Positions 53,617-62,036 of a stretch of 64,000 nucleotides of DNA are shown here, one piece after another. Origin of the DNA: Candidatus Kuenenia hertensis (lineage in GTDB: Bacteria > Planctomycetota > Brocadiia > Brocadiales > Brocadiaceae); NCBI GenBank assembly GCA_021646465.1, contig SOET01000024.1, positions 1 to 64,000 of the forward strand. The letters run 5' to 3'. Both the position numbers and the translations under genes were made by a program. The notes under the pieces are model-generated. The model searched no databases. It was not told the origin of the DNA and saw nothing but the letters and a program-made list of their open reading frames with translations. Positions within the stretch are counted from its first letter, which is position 1; each line of letters opens with the position of its first letter.

Positions 53617-56166
53617 CTAAGCATTCACAACTGCCAATTGATACATCGCACGCCGCCGCTTTCTCATGTAAACCCTGAAAACACCAAACACAATCCAGAG
53701 TATGGGAATAAAGAAAACTACAAAAAATTTATAAAACAGTTTTGTGCCGGATGATACCTGGCCAATAAACTCCGCGGCCTTTCCCTTTGACCTTATACCA
53801 ATGAGTTCCTCTCCCAGGGTGAGTGAATCGATTGCATTTAAAAAGAACAAGGGGTTCCCTCCGCTGAGAATTAACTGATCTTTGAACATTTCTGCACAAC
53901 CAGAAATAATTGCCTTGGCGGGAATACGTTCAATTTCAGGAGCTATTCCTTCAGGCTCTTCTTCGCCTTCTTCTTGTGCAGGCGGCTGATTTATCATTGG
54001 ATTATGTGAAGATGATTGCCTGGGCCATCCAGGGATATCTTTTCCCTCATAAGAAAAAGGGAATTTACCTTCAACAAGGACTATCAGCGGTTGGTTTGGG
54101 TTTATATCGTGAAGCTTTGCCGTAATATCAGACTTATTAAGGGGTGCTTCCTTAGCGGGGATTGTCCAGCTTGTATCACCCGAAGAGGCAAGAATTCTGC
54201 AATTTAAATTAAGGTTGTTGAGTTTTTCCGTATCTATATTCAATGAAGTTCCCCACAAATAAAAGAGAGAACTCAATTGATCGGTAATAGAGACTTCTTT
54301 ATTCATGTTTTTCTCCAATACCCGTATGTGTATTGGCATTTTCACCGGCTGGTTCTGGATAACGGAAAACATGCCTATCTTCTTTCTGCTCGGTATTGCA
54401 ACAGTTTCGTGATTATTGTCCATGAGGATTTCATCACTCACCGTAATGCCAAAAGATGACATGAAAGGGTTCACACCAGGATCAATTTTATAAGGAACAA
54501 CCTGAACGCCGCCCTTCTCCTCTACAGAATAGTTGTAGTTGTATTTCTGTACTGCCATGAAAAGATTTGTTCCTCTGGCAAGCGCCTTGTTAATTTCATA
54601 ACGTTGCCGTTCATTAAGACTGTCAGGTTTCATAACTATCAATGTTTTCACATCTTCAGGTATCCCGGAGTCTTTTGTTAAATCAATCCTTCTGACGTCG
54701 TACCCCTGATGCTTCAATGTTTCATCTATTACTGAATAATAATCTTCCGGCATCGGAAGTTTTTGTCCCATTTGCATCATTATCTGCCGCATAGCGGGAT
54801 CTTTCATCTGTGGATTGGGATATTCCATTGGAGCAAACAGGGCGATCTTCGGCTTCTTCTCCAGTGTCATACGGTATATCTTTGAAACCAGTTCGTACTC
54901 CAGTGTATTTAAGTTCTGGGGAATTACCTGGGGTATTACTTCTTCTTTTCTATCAAGATAGGAAATACTGATTGCACTGTATATACGTTTCACATTAAAG
55001 GAATCCTGCTCGATACTCTGCGCATTGAACGGAACGATTCCCTTCGACTGCAGTTTTTCTACTTTTTCCTGGATTTTTTTCGCCAATTCATCCGTATCCT
55101 CTGTTTCCGTTCCTATGTCTTCAATTCCTTTTGTAGGATCTACGATAGCTACCCGGATGTTTTTACTGAGTTTCCTGAATTCCGTAAGTTTGTCTACAAC
55201 ATCCTGTTCGAGGGATTTAAAGGCCGTGGGCATCTTTGCCTTAGGGGTGACATAATACGTAATATCGAGAGGGACGTCTTTTAACCGTTCTACCACCTTT
55301 CGCGATGAATCACTTATGGTATAAATATTATTTCTGGTCAGATCAAACCTTCCGAGATTAACGGGCATCACCACCATATTAACAACAATTGCAATACCAA
55401 AGAAAATGGCACAATTTATTGCAAACTTGCGCCTTGAATGAAGTTTTATGCTGCTTTCAAGCGTATAGGTATTGAGAAAAAGAAACGCTACGGTAAATGA
55501 GAGAAAATACAAAATATCCTTACTGTCGATTACACCACGCTCAATTGCTGAAAAATGAGAAGCAAGGCCAATGGTAGAACTCAGGAACGAACCAAATTGC
55601 GGTATCCAGCCGTCAACAAATGTTGCGACAAAATCAGTTCCCAGCATAAAGAAAATAAAGCAGATTACCATGGAAAGGATAAATGATACAATCTGGTCTT
55701 TAAAAAAAGCGCTGATGAAAATACCGATTGCAAGATAAAAGGCGCCCAAAAACACCGAACCGAAATATCCGCCAAGTATCGGTCCATAGTCCGGAGTACC
55801 TATAACAGACAACATGATGGGAATAGGAAATGTACCGGCCAACGCGGTAAGATAAAAAGCAAGACTGGCTAAAAATTTACCTAAAACCAGTTGTACACTC
55901 GACACGGGAAGGCTTTGCAACAGGGCAATAGTTCCTGACTTTCGCTCTTCTGACCACAATCTCATCGTAACTGCAGGTATAAAAACAATTAATACCCACG
56001 GAAGCATATTAAAATATGCCCTCATTTCGGTAAGACCCATCAGGAAAAAATTGGTCATAAAAAGGCCGCAACTTATTACAAGAAAAACAATAATGAAAAT
56101 ATAGGCAATGGGAGATATAAAATAAGCCGCAAACTCTTTACGAAAAATAGTCCATAAACTCTTCAT
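53617..56166 (-). CDS. ABC-2 permease fused to GldG-like domain
   Basis: Residues about 1-240 are an ABC-2 type permease (KSLWTIFRKEFAAYFISPIAYIF, then six helices), the GldF part. From about 250 a helix leads into a large extracytoplasmic GldG/ABC_transp_aux domain (YTISDSSRKVVERLKDVPLDITYYVT, TLEYELVSKIYRMT). A final helix at about 815-835 is followed by a basic tail (YMRKRRRA). In Bacteroidetes separate GldF and GldG partner GldA; here they are one 849-residue chain. It lies between the ATPase (9 bp) and DUF4340 genes. Confidence 0.9.
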   Translation of the reverse strand: MKSLWTIFRKEFAAYFISPIAYIFIIVFLVISCGLFMTNFFLMGLTEMRAYFNMLPWVLIVFIPAVTMRLWSEERKSGTIALLQSLPVSSVQLVLGKFLASLAFYLTALAGTFPIPIMLSVIGTPDYGPILGGYFGSVFLGAFYLAIGIFISAFFKDQIVSFILSMVICFIFFMLGTDFVATFVDGWIPQFGSFLSSTIGLASHFSAIERGVIDSKDILYFLSFTVAFLFLNTYTLESSIKLHSRRKFAINCAIFFGIAIVVNMVVMPVNLGRFDLTRNNIYTISDSSRKVVERLKDVPLDITYYVTPKAKMPTAFKSLEQDVVDKLTEFRKLSKNIRVAIVDPTKGIEDIGTETEDTDELAKKIQEKVEKLQSKGIVPFNAQSIEQDSFNVKRIYSAISISYLDRKEEVIPQVIPQNLNTLEYELVSKIYRMTLEKKPKIALFAPMEYPNPQMKDPAMRQIMMQMGQKLPMPEDYYSVIDETLKHQGYDVRRIDLTKDSGIPEDVKTLIVMKPDSLNERQRYEINKALARGTNLFMAVQKYNYNYSVEEKGGVQVVPYKIDPGVNPFMSSFGITVSDEILMDNNHETVAIPSRKKIGMFSVIQNQPVKMPIHIRVLEKNMNKEVSITDQLSSLFYLWGTSLNIDTEKLNNLNLNCRILASSGDTSWTIPAKEAPLNKSDITAKLHDINPNQPLIVLVEGKFPFSYEGKDIPGWPRQSSSHNPMINQPPAQEEGEEEPEGIAPEIERIPAKAIISGCAEMFKDQLILSGGNPLFFLNAIDSLTLGEELIGIRSKGKAAEFIGQVSSGTKLFYKFFVVFFIPILWIVFGVFRVYMRKRRRAMYQLAVVNA

Positions 56167-56175
56167 ATCAACTCC

Positions 56176-57120
56176 TTATTTTTCTATCCTTTCTTTTCCC
56201 ACCAATGATAAAAATATATCTTCCAGAGAGAGGGCATGTTCACTCATCTCTTTGATATCCCACCCTTTTTGACGTGAAATAGATGAAAGATCCGCCCATA
56301 TATTATCTTTTGTATCACTTTCCACTGACACGTCAGCAATACCATCTTTTTCAGCCATAATATCTATCTTTTTGATCTCTGGTATTTCTGAAAGAGCATT
56401 TTTTACCTCTGAGGCAGACGCCTTGACTGAGAAGCGAACGGAAGAATGCAGCTTCAGGGATTGAGCCATTTCATTTACGGTGCCTTTCCCGACAATACGT
56501 CCACGGTCAATAATAACGAGTCTGTCACTAACCTCCCCTATCTCATGTAATACATGCGTGCTGAGAATAATGGTTTTTTCTTTTGCCAGTTCGCGAATAA
56601 GTTTTCTGATGCCAATAATCTGAACCGGATCAAGACCTGAGGTGGGTTCATCCAATATTAATACCTGAGGATCATGTATAAGCGCCTGAGCCAACCCTAC
56701 TCTTTGCCGGTACCCCTTGGACAATTCTCCTATAGGGCGGTAATAAACATTTTTAAGATCGCAGTGTGTCAGCACCCAATCGATACGTTCTCTTTTCTTA
56801 TTTCCTGTCAGGTTTCTTGCATCGGAAACAAAATTCAGATATTCGGCAACCTCCATTTCCGGGTACAAGGGGGCATTTTCCGGTAAATAGCCCAATATTT
56901 TCCGCACCTCTTTCGGGTTTTCCAATACATCGAAATCACCCACCTTTACCGATCCACTCACCGGCATTATATGCGTTGCGAGAATTCTCATCGCAGTGGT
57001 TTTGCCGGCCCCGTTTGGTCCAAGAAGCCCCACAATTTCTTTTTTTTCAGCAGTAAAGGAGACATTTTCAAGCGCTACTGTCGAGCCATACTGCATACAA
57101 AGCCCTTGCACTTCGATCAT
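56176..57120 (-). CDS. ABC transporter ATP-binding protein, GldA-like
   Basis: The 314-residue ATPase has Walker A GLLGPNGAGKTTAMR (about residues 33-47), signature GELSKGYRQRVGLAQAL, and Walker B QVLILDEPTSGLDP with the switch His in LSTHVLHEIGEV. A C-terminal about 90-residue extension (SSVRFSVKASASEVKNAL) is of the kind found in ABC-2 exporters. It energises the fused permease/GldG protein. It is the first gene of the operon. Confidence 0.93.
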   Translation of the reverse strand: MIEVQGLCMQYGSTVALENVSFTAEKKEIVGLLGPNGAGKTTAMRILATHIMPVSGSVKVGDFDVLENPKEVRKILGYLPENAPLYPEMEVAEYLNFVSDARNLTGNKKRERIDWVLTHCDLKNVYYRPIGELSKGYRQRVGLAQALIHDPQVLILDEPTSGLDPVQIIGIRKLIRELAKEKTIILSTHVLHEIGEVSDRLVIIDRGRIVGKGTVNEMAQSLKLHSSVRFSVKASASEVKNALSEIPEIKKIDIMAEKDGIADVSVESDTKDNIWADLSSISRQKGWDIKEMSEHALSLEDIFLSLVGKERIEK

Positions 57121-57240
57121 TGCTTTCTCCTTAAATTTACACTAAGAAATTATTGATACAAAAATAGATTATTCCCTTAAATCTTTAAGATCAGAAATTT
57201 TGTAATACTTTAGTTTTTTGAAATACCAGCAGTTACTGCT

Positions 57241-57266
57241 TGTTCCCAAACTCCTGTTTGGGAACA
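57241..57266. repeat. perfect palindrome, TTCCCAAAC type
   Basis: Arms TGTTCCCAAAC and GTTTGGGAACA enclose TCCT. Confidence 0.85.
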
Positions 57267-57286
57267 CAATTTTAAAGAGAAACAAT

Positions 57287-57314
57287 GTAGAGACGCATTG
57301 CAATGCGTCTCTAC
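57287..57314. repeat. GTAGAGACGCAT palindrome, copy 3
   Basis: Twelve-base arms and a TGCA centre make 28 bases of perfect dyad symmetry. Confidence 0.87.
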
Positions 57315-57325
57315 TGTTCATTTAC

Positions 57326-57349
57326 GCTTCCAAACAGGAGTTTGGAAGC
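57326..57349. repeat. perfect palindrome, TTCCAAAC type
   Basis: Arms GCTTCCAAAC and GTTTGGAAGC enclose AGGA. It is a near relative of the palindrome at 57241. Confidence 0.85.
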
Positions 57350-57858
57350 GAGCAGATGAAATTTATTTTTCAAAATACTAAACTGTTAAGAAATTTTTTG
57401 CTTATTGGTTTTTTAATTATTTCCATAAAGCTATGGATCATTTTCCCCAATATTTAAATACCCTGAATGAAAAATAAATAACATGTCCTTCTTGTTATTA
57501 ATTCGTTTTTATTTTGTAACCATGAAGAAGCAACAATAAAACAACTTTAATGCTTCATCATAGAAAGAAAGATAGGTCAAGTATCATTTGTATTTCAAAT
57601 ACCTGCCATAGAGAAATGTTCGGTTTACCCGGTTTTAAAACTATATTTACATTGGCCTTACTTTTGTCTGTACAGAAGAATCGGCCTGCAATTTTGACGT
57701 TATAACTGTTTTATCAGCTATCATAATTCCTCTTAAAAAACATATATTTAACCAGTCAATAAACATTAAATGCAGGAAAAATGTTCCAAATGAATAAAAA
57801 ATTTTTATTGAAAGTAATAGTGAAATTATATGATCAAAACATATTTATTACTGCTTTA

Positions 57859-58635
57859 TTACTGCCTGGTAAGGGGAACAAACCTAACCGGAAAGATAGA
57901 TTCTTTTACCACCTTTGATGATGCATCTTTTGTAATCAGTATCAACTCCTGTATCTCAAATACCCCGCCAACCGGAATTATCATACGCCCTGACGGACTC
58001 ATCTGGTCAATAAGCGGCTGTGGTATTTTTTCTGCTGCGGCTGTTACAATTATCGCGTCAAAAGGAGCGTGTTCAGGCCAACCGTTATATCCATCCCCTA
58101 TCTTGACTTCGATATTATCAAACCCCATAGTTTGCAACTGTTTTTTTGCCCGGTTGCCCAATCCTGCCACAATTTCTATTGTGTATACCTGCTTCGCAAG
58201 TTTGGCAAGAACGGCTGCCTGATAGCCGGAACCTGTACCAATCTCTAACACAATATCATCCTTATTCAGTTGCAATATTTCTGTCATAAACGCCACAATG
58301 TAAGGTTGGGAGATTGTCTGGCCATAACCTATCGGCACTGGCTGATCAAAGTAACTGTAACTGCGGAAATCTTCCGGTATAAATAAATGACGGGGAACAG
58401 TTTCCATCGCCTCCAATACCCTTTCATCGGCCACGCCCCTGTTAGCAATCTGCCTCTCTACCATTTGTTTACGTTGTAACGCAAAGGTCTCTTCGTTTAA
58501 CATCGCATTTTTATCACCCATCGCTGATGCCATGCCTCTATTACTAATTATTAAAAGCGCAACTACAGCAACAACTATTATTACAAATGAAGTTATAGAA
58601 GCGAACAGCTTTGGCTCCATACTATTTTTCTTCAT
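57859..58635 (-). CDS. pcm: exported protein-L-isoaspartate O-methyltransferase
   Basis: The enzyme methylates isoaspartyl residues to start repair of aged proteins. The SAM motif is VLEIGTGSGYQAAVLAKL; RHLFIPEDFRSYSYFDQPVPIGYGQTISQPYIVA and NIEVKIGDGYNGWPEHAPFDAI are PCMT blocks. An N-terminal helix (about residues 11-32) makes it membrane-anchored or periplasmic, unlike cytoplasmic Pcm. The ATG at 58635 (MKKNSMEPK) fits a signal sequence better than the TTG/ATG further upstream. The core length is normal. Confidence 0.88.
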   Translation of the reverse strand: MKKNSMEPKLFASITSFVIIVVAVVALLIISNRGMASAMGDKNAMLNEETFALQRKQMVERQIANRGVADERVLEAMETVPRHLFIPEDFRSYSYFDQPVPIGYGQTISQPYIVAFMTEILQLNKDDIVLEIGTGSGYQAAVLAKLAKQVYTIEIVAGLGNRAKKQLQTMGFDNIEVKIGDGYNGWPEHAPFDAIIVTAAAEKIPQPLIDQMSPSGRMIIPVGGVFEIQELILITKDASSKVVKESIFPVRFVPLTRQ

Positions 58636-58656
58636 AATTGAAAAGTGAGAACACAC

Positions 58657-59005
58657 TTCTCCACAAATACCTTAAGGATTTTTAAAATATACCGTATTAC
58701 CTTACCTGAAAATACCTCAAAAACTAATAATTCATTATATATCAAGACGTGCCTTGGTTATCTTAAAGTAGTATTGTTGTATCCCTTCTCAAGTATACAA
58801 AAACTATACAATTTTGATTATAGTTTTTCAAAGAAGAAATAAATTTTGTGGTAGGAAACGACTATATTCCAGCAGCATTTGACACGGCAAGATTTACTGA
58901 AAAAATTTGAGCAAGCGAATATCCTATGAATGTAAATAACTATCTTTAATCATACAATACGCGGATTGTCATAAGATTTTTCTGTAAAAGTAGAGTTCTC
59001 TTCAT
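58657..59005. other. 349-bp gap with one AT-rich inverted repeat
   Basis: AAAAACTATA (58799-58808) and TATAGTTTTT (58819-58828) form a 10-bp perfect stem with a 10-nt loop, bounded by A and T, which could act as a terminator in either direction. Nothing else is recognised. Confidence 0.45.
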
Positions 59006-59302
59006 TTACAATTCTTCCATCGGTACATTTACTTCATTAACAAAATGATTCACGTTCTTTTTTTTGGTAAGAGCATCTGCCGTTAAATATGCCTTTGTTT
59101 TTTCTATATAAGGAAAGCACGCTACTTCTTTGTAATTGGAATCGTAAACCTTCCAAACGATTTTTTGGCGAATTACAGACTCAATAGCCTTTTTACGGGT
59201 AGTTGTTCTCTTCTTTTTCTTTTCTGTTTTCTCCATTTTAGCGGCAGCTGCTTCTGCTGCCTTTCGCAAAATTCTCTCTTTGTTGGAATTTATTCTAACC
59301 AT
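59006..59302 (-). CDS. small basic hypothetical protein
   Basis: The protein (98 residues from the ATG at 59302) has a strongly basic N-terminal half with alanine and lysine repeats (AAEAAAAKMEKTEKKKKRTTTRKK), then a compact C-terminal domain (KIVWKVYDSNYKEVACFPY, EKTKAYLTADALTKKK). AGGAG six bases before 59302 supports this start over the ATG at 59365. The basic stretch suggests nucleic-acid binding; no family is recognised. Confidence 0.65.
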   Translation of the reverse strand: MVRINSNKERILRKAAEAAAAKMEKTEKKKKRTTTRKKAIESVIRQKIVWKVYDSNYKEVACFPYIEKTKAYLTADALTKKKNVNHFVNEVNVPMEEL

Positions 59303-59406
59303 GGAAAGCTCCTGTTCTCTTTCTGTAAAAAGGTATTTTGTATTTATTTTCAAGGCTACTATCACTTTTTCTTCAACTAATTAACGGAAAGAACCAGAAA
59401 ATGTAA

Positions 59407-59760
59407 TCACTCAGGAGTGGTCTTTGTCGGGATATTTTCCGGAACCATCACAACCATTATCACCATCTCTACATATTTCGATTCATCCTTTCTTAATCCT
59501 ATATCGATAATTTGGGTTTGATAACCTTCTTTTTCATATATAATGGAGTGGGTACCGGCCCCTAAAGAAAGAGTGTATTGCCCGTTATCTGCTGTTTTTT
59601 CCGTATACATTTTATCACCGCCTTTAATAGAAATAACAACATTGGACAAACCTTTATTATTAGTATCGTATACATACCCATAAATAGCGCCTGCTATTGT
59701 GATCTTTGTAAAACTCCACACAAATAAACACAAAGCCGCTATTAAAAATATCCTTTTCAT
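59407..59760 (-). CDS. exported carboxypeptidase-regulatory-like (Ig-like) protein
   Basis: A signal peptide (residues about 1-24) precedes a single CarboxypepD_reg-type beta-sandwich: AGAIYGYVYDTNNKGLSNVVISIKG, then YTEKTADNGQYTLSLGAGTHSIIYEKEGYQTQ. Such domains are non-catalytic modules of surface and periplasmic proteins. The 117-residue protein consists of this domain and a short proline/threonine tail. It follows the HTH gene by about 23 bp on the same strand. Confidence 0.8.
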   Translation of the reverse strand: MKRIFLIAALCLFVWSFTKITIAGAIYGYVYDTNNKGLSNVVISIKGGDKMYTEKTADNGQYTLSLGAGTHSIIYEKEGYQTQIIDIGLRKDESKYVEMVIMVVMVPENIPTKTTPE

Positions 59761-59783
59761 ATCGTAAGTGCCTTTCTTTAAGG

Positions 59784-60152
59784 TTATATAACAATTTCTA
59801 AACTTATTTTGTTGTAGTCTACTACCGGCCTGGCTTCTTTGCGTCCTTCTGTCTTTCTTTTCATATCAATTAAGCCCAGTTTCCCTAATAAATGCAGATC
59901 CATTGCAATACTTTTTATATCTCGATTCAAGATCCGTGCAAGTTCCTGCATACTTTTAGGTTTCATTTTTTTTGCGATATGCAACAACTCTATCCTTTTG
60001 GGCGTAATGGCCTTTCTTAACTCTTTTATATTTTCAAAACAAAGCTTCTTATCCTTTTGAGCTTCTTTTTTTTTCAATGTCATTCTCGTTTCAGATCTAT
60101 TGGCAATCTGTTTACCATCTTTCACACCAAGCATAATTTTTTTTACCTTCAC
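59784..60152 (-). CDS. winged-helix/HTH DNA-binding protein
   Basis: The C-terminal about 80 residues form a helix-turn-helix of the MarR/ArsR-like type (ITPKRIELLHIAKKMKPKSMQELARILNRDIKSIAMDLHLLGKLGLIDMKR). This resembles the putative DNA-binding group often paired with small toxins. The N-terminus is short and basic. GAGGGG six bases before the GTG at 60152 favours that start over the ATG at 60170. No toxin partner is clear upstream. It may regulate itself and the downstream exported protein. Confidence 0.7.
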   Translation of the reverse strand: MKVKKIMLGVKDGKQIANRSETRMTLKKKEAQKDKKLCFENIKELRKAITPKRIELLHIAKKMKPKSMQELARILNRDIKSIAMDLHLLGKLGLIDMKRKTEGRKEARPVVDYNKISLEIVI

Positions 60153-60437
60153 TGTAATCCCCTCATACATTTATCCATAGATTTGAAGAAATTCTGCTTT
60201 TATTTCATACAACCACGATACTGGCATATCACATATGCCGTATACATCATATATTAATCTTGTTAATGTACATTGATTCGGGTGTAACCACCTGTATTCC
60301 CTCGTTATTTGTCTTGCCCTCCCACTGATATTAATTGGCATAACAGACCAATATTGGCATAAAATACCAACATATATACAATAGTCCAATATCTACAATT
60401 TGTCAAAACTTAAATAAACTACTCCAGAAGTATTACC

Positions 60438-60578
60438 TTAACGACTTCGTTTTAGAAGATAATATCCCGCCGAAAGGGCAAAAATGATAGAAGCCAGGCC
60501 AAACAAAGAAAAACTCGAAATCTCTTTTACCTCCAGGATGATAATCTTGCGTGCAACCGCGATTAAGGCAACAGAATT
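60438..60578 (-). pseudogene. C-terminal remnant of a PsiE-like membrane protein
   Basis: The 46-codon frame reads SVALIAVARKIIILEVKEIS and ends with IIFALSAGYYLLKRSR before TAA. It resembles the last two helices of phosphate-starvation-inducible PsiE-like proteins. A TAA lies directly upstream in frame and there is no start codon, so it is a remnant. The family assignment is from the general pattern. Confidence 0.45.
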
Positions 60579-60741
60579 TTATTTTCAGATGAGATTAAAA
60601 GATATTAAAAGGAAAAGAGGAGCATAGTATTCCACAACTCATTATCGCGTAAAAATACCATAAACATGATGTGGTTAAAAAATAAATTTTAAATGAGCCT
60701 TTTTGCAGTTTTTTTCTGTTTTACACTTAAGTAACACCAAT

Positions 60742-61587
60742 TTAGGAAACCAATACCCTGAGACATTGCTCAAAATCATGAGGAATGCGCGCTGTGGCAG
60801 AATTCTTTTGGTGCGTATAGGGATGCACAAAGGATATTCGATATGCGTGAAGCATCTGTCTTTTCATTTCTCTGTGTAACGTGTTTTCGATGTGTTTCCT
60901 CGTGTACTCTGTCTCTCCTATAAGAGGATGTCCAATGGATGCAAGGTGAATTCTGATTTGATGCCTTCTTCCCGTTTCTGTGCTTACCTCAAGGTATGAA
61001 GAGTTTTCTCCCTTCTTTAACAATTGGACGTGTGTCACGGCTGGTTGCCCGCCTATGGGGCTGTTAACAGAAAAGGTGGTTTTACCAATCTTCCCCATCA
61101 CCATTACACGGTAAATCTTTTGTATTTCATGCTTTTTAAATAACTTTTTCATTTCTTCAAAAGCGCTTTCATTCTTAGCGAAAATCAACACCCCGGAGGT
61201 ATTTTTGTCCAGCCGGTGAACGGCCCGTATATGCTTGTTATTCAACTGTGCCCTCAAATCATTCTCCAGGCTGTCAGGCCCGTTTGTTACAATATCGGGA
61301 GGTTTTGAAACAATAAGATAGTAATTGTCTTGAAAGAGAATATCGTATGTTCTCTTTTCCGATTGAGTCGTTTTACCGGCCAGGACTTCAACATTATCTC
61401 CTTTTTTTAATTGATAGGAAGCAATCCACACCCTCTTTCTGTTAACAAAAACCAAACGATCATCCAAAAGCTGTTTGGCCTTTTTATTCGATAATGAAAG
61501 TCTATCTGCAATAAAATGAAGCAACGTGAGAACACTATCCTTTTGCGTTACAACAAATTTACGCATGACCACGTTATATTCTCGCAT
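60742..61587 (-). CDS. RluA-family pseudouridine synthase
   Basis: The 281-residue enzyme has an N-terminal S4 RNA-binding domain (about residues 20-70, SLSNKKAKQLLDDRLVFVN) and a RluA-type catalytic domain. The catalytic Asp is D127 in HRLDKNTSGVLIFAK, and GRRHQIRIHLASIGHPLIGE is the second family block. It isomerises uridines in rRNA or tRNA; the precise site (RluC/D/TruC type) cannot be read. An ATG seven codons in (MRKFVV) is an alternative start. Confidence 0.9.
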   Translation of the reverse strand: MREYNVVMRKFVVTQKDSVLTLLHFIADRLSLSNKKAKQLLDDRLVFVNRKRVWIASYQLKKGDNVEVLAGKTTQSEKRTYDILFQDNYYLIVSKPPDIVTNGPDSLENDLRAQLNNKHIRAVHRLDKNTSGVLIFAKNESAFEEMKKLFKKHEIQKIYRVMVMGKIGKTTFSVNSPIGGQPAVTHVQLLKKGENSSYLEVSTETGRRHQIRIHLASIGHPLIGETEYTRKHIENTLHREMKRQMLHAYRISFVHPYTHQKNSATARIPHDFEQCLRVLVS

Positions 61588-61607
61588 GTTATATTTTGTG
61601 ATGGATT

Positions 61608-62036
61608 TTATATTAATATTTTTTCAAGCCGATCTTTTCTCAGTTTCCAATCCGGCATATGTCTTTCAATGAGCTTATAAAATTCGTTATTAATGCATTT
61701 ACCAATAAGCTTAACACTTCTTTCCGTATCCTCCTGAACTTTAAGACGGTATTGTCTGCCAAGATAATAATAGCTTTCTCCGCTAATATACTGTCTTTTC
61801 GTAAGCAAGGGTTAAAAACGTTCAAAGCGATTTCTCTGTTTTATAATCCATGGAACACGTTTTTGTACTCTTGCCAAAATATCATCTGCCTTTTTCCCTT
61901 TTGGCGCATCTACCGTTACCGTTTTATCAGGGTGAACGCTTATCTTCAAGGTTTTGCGTTCTTTAAAAGACAGGAATATTTTTATCCGCTCACTGCCAAA
62001 TGTGATGCTATATTCCCCGCTTCTTTTGGAAATCAC
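61608..62036 (-). pseudogene. YgjP-like metallopeptidase, nonsense codon and deleted active site
   Basis: From the GTG at 62036, overlapping the hsdR stop as GTGA, the frame encodes the YgjP/DUF45 N-terminus (SGEYSITFGSERIKIFLSFKERKTLKISV). TAA at 61812-61814 replaces a codon between ERF and PLLTKRQYISGESYYYLGRQYRLKV. The frame then jumps from VKLIG to EFYKLIERHMPDW. The middle of the family, including the HELCHLxHxxH zinc site, is gone. The gene is dead twice over. It follows hsdR, a common arrangement in type I restriction loci. Confidence 0.8.

Larger units (their letters stand above)
57121..57858. other. 738-bp repeat-bearing intergenic region
   Basis: TGTTCCCAAAC/GTTTGGGAACA (57241-57266), the GTAGAGACGCAT palindrome (57287-57314) and GCTTCCAAAC/GTTTGGAAGC (57326-57349) lie in a row. 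A 79-codon plus frame (57218-57457) is largely read from these palindromes and is not called. The rest is AT-rich with nothing recognised. Confidence 0.6.

Noticed and set aside
57218-57457. 79-codon plus-strand frame
   Set aside because: Most of it is translated from three palindromic repeats (VPKLLFGN-type peptides are a known artefact of such repeats).
60171-60389. 72-codon minus-strand frame ending right before the HTH gene
   Set aside because: The TAAATG junction looks like coupling, but the sequence has no recognisable domain and the HTH gene's better start is a GTG further in.
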